Shown in pieces: positions 13,599 through 13,609 of a stretch of DNA of 13,609 nt. Location of the stretch: positions 1-13,609 of the forward strand of contig JBDSJC010000016.1 of NCBI GenBank assembly GCA_039917655.1, in the 5' to 3' direction. Below the pieces are notes generated by a model that did not search any database, was not told the origin of the DNA, and worked only from the letters and a program-made list of their open reading frames with translations. A program made the position numbers and the translations under genes. The DNA comes from PNKC01 sp039917655 (GTDB lineage: Bacteria > Chloroflexota > Dehalococcoidia > Tepidiformales > Tepidiformaceae). Numbering within the stretch: position 1 is the first letter of the stretch; the number at the start of each line of letters is the position of its first letter.

Positions 13599-13609
13599 CG
13601 TTCGTGAGC

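Noticed and set aside
13420..13609. Plus-strand frame opening at ATG 13420 and running off the window
   Set aside because: Translation is Arg/Cys/Pro-rich without motif, and the spacing from a purine stretch is poor. It cannot be judged without the following sequence.

Overview
This is a GC-rich bacterial window that looks like a catabolic island for an organic acid handled as a CoA thioester. The taxon cannot be proved from the sequence. The mix of features suggests a Chloroflexota-type (Dehalococcoidia/SAR202-like) or actinobacterial genome: a Tat-exported lipoprotein solute-binding protein, CaiB/BaiF CoA transferases, an SDR, a carboxyltransferase with a free biotin carrier, and an alpha/beta-hydrolase fused to a cyclase domain. 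This assignment is inference only.

Layout. Bases 1-156 hold the tail of a broken family 5 solute-binding protein. A gap with a GC-rich REP-like inverted repeat follows (157-318). A leftward operon (2982 down to 319) encodes a biotin carrier domain, an acyl-CoA carboxyltransferase and an SDR dehydrogenase. A 155-bp divergent control region (2983-3137) carries two copies of an 18-bp site, GATTTCC-N5-GGAAAC. A tight rightward operon (3138-9864) encodes a Tat lipoprotein solute-binding protein, two Dpp/Opp-type permeases, two family III CoA-transferase subunits and an IclR regulator. Next come a TetR regulator with a consensus -10 box upstream, and a 57-residue unknown protein whose ribosome binding site lies in a perfect hairpin. 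An aldo/keto reductase lies on the minus strand. Last is a rightward alpha/beta-hydrolase/cyclase fusion, then a possible decayed Rossmann-fold gene fragment at the right edge.

How the genes may work together (inference). The importer would bring in a carboxylic acid. The CoA-transferase pair would activate it, with only the second subunit retaining the catalytic Asp. The SDR and the biotin-dependent carboxyltransferase would process the CoA ester, and IclR would sense a pathway compound and control both divergent operons through the paired sites. Two parts are missing from the window: the ABC ATPases and a biotin carboxylase. They must be supplied from elsewhere, or the enzymes work differently from the standard model.

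The most notable points are the paired operator-like sites, the asymmetric CoA-transferase pair, the double loss of canonical active-site residues in the hydrolase/cyclase fusion, the hairpin over the 57-residue gene's ribosome binding site, and the two gene remnants at the window edges. No RNA genes, CRISPR arrays or transposases were seen. No gap over 300 bases lacks a gene.
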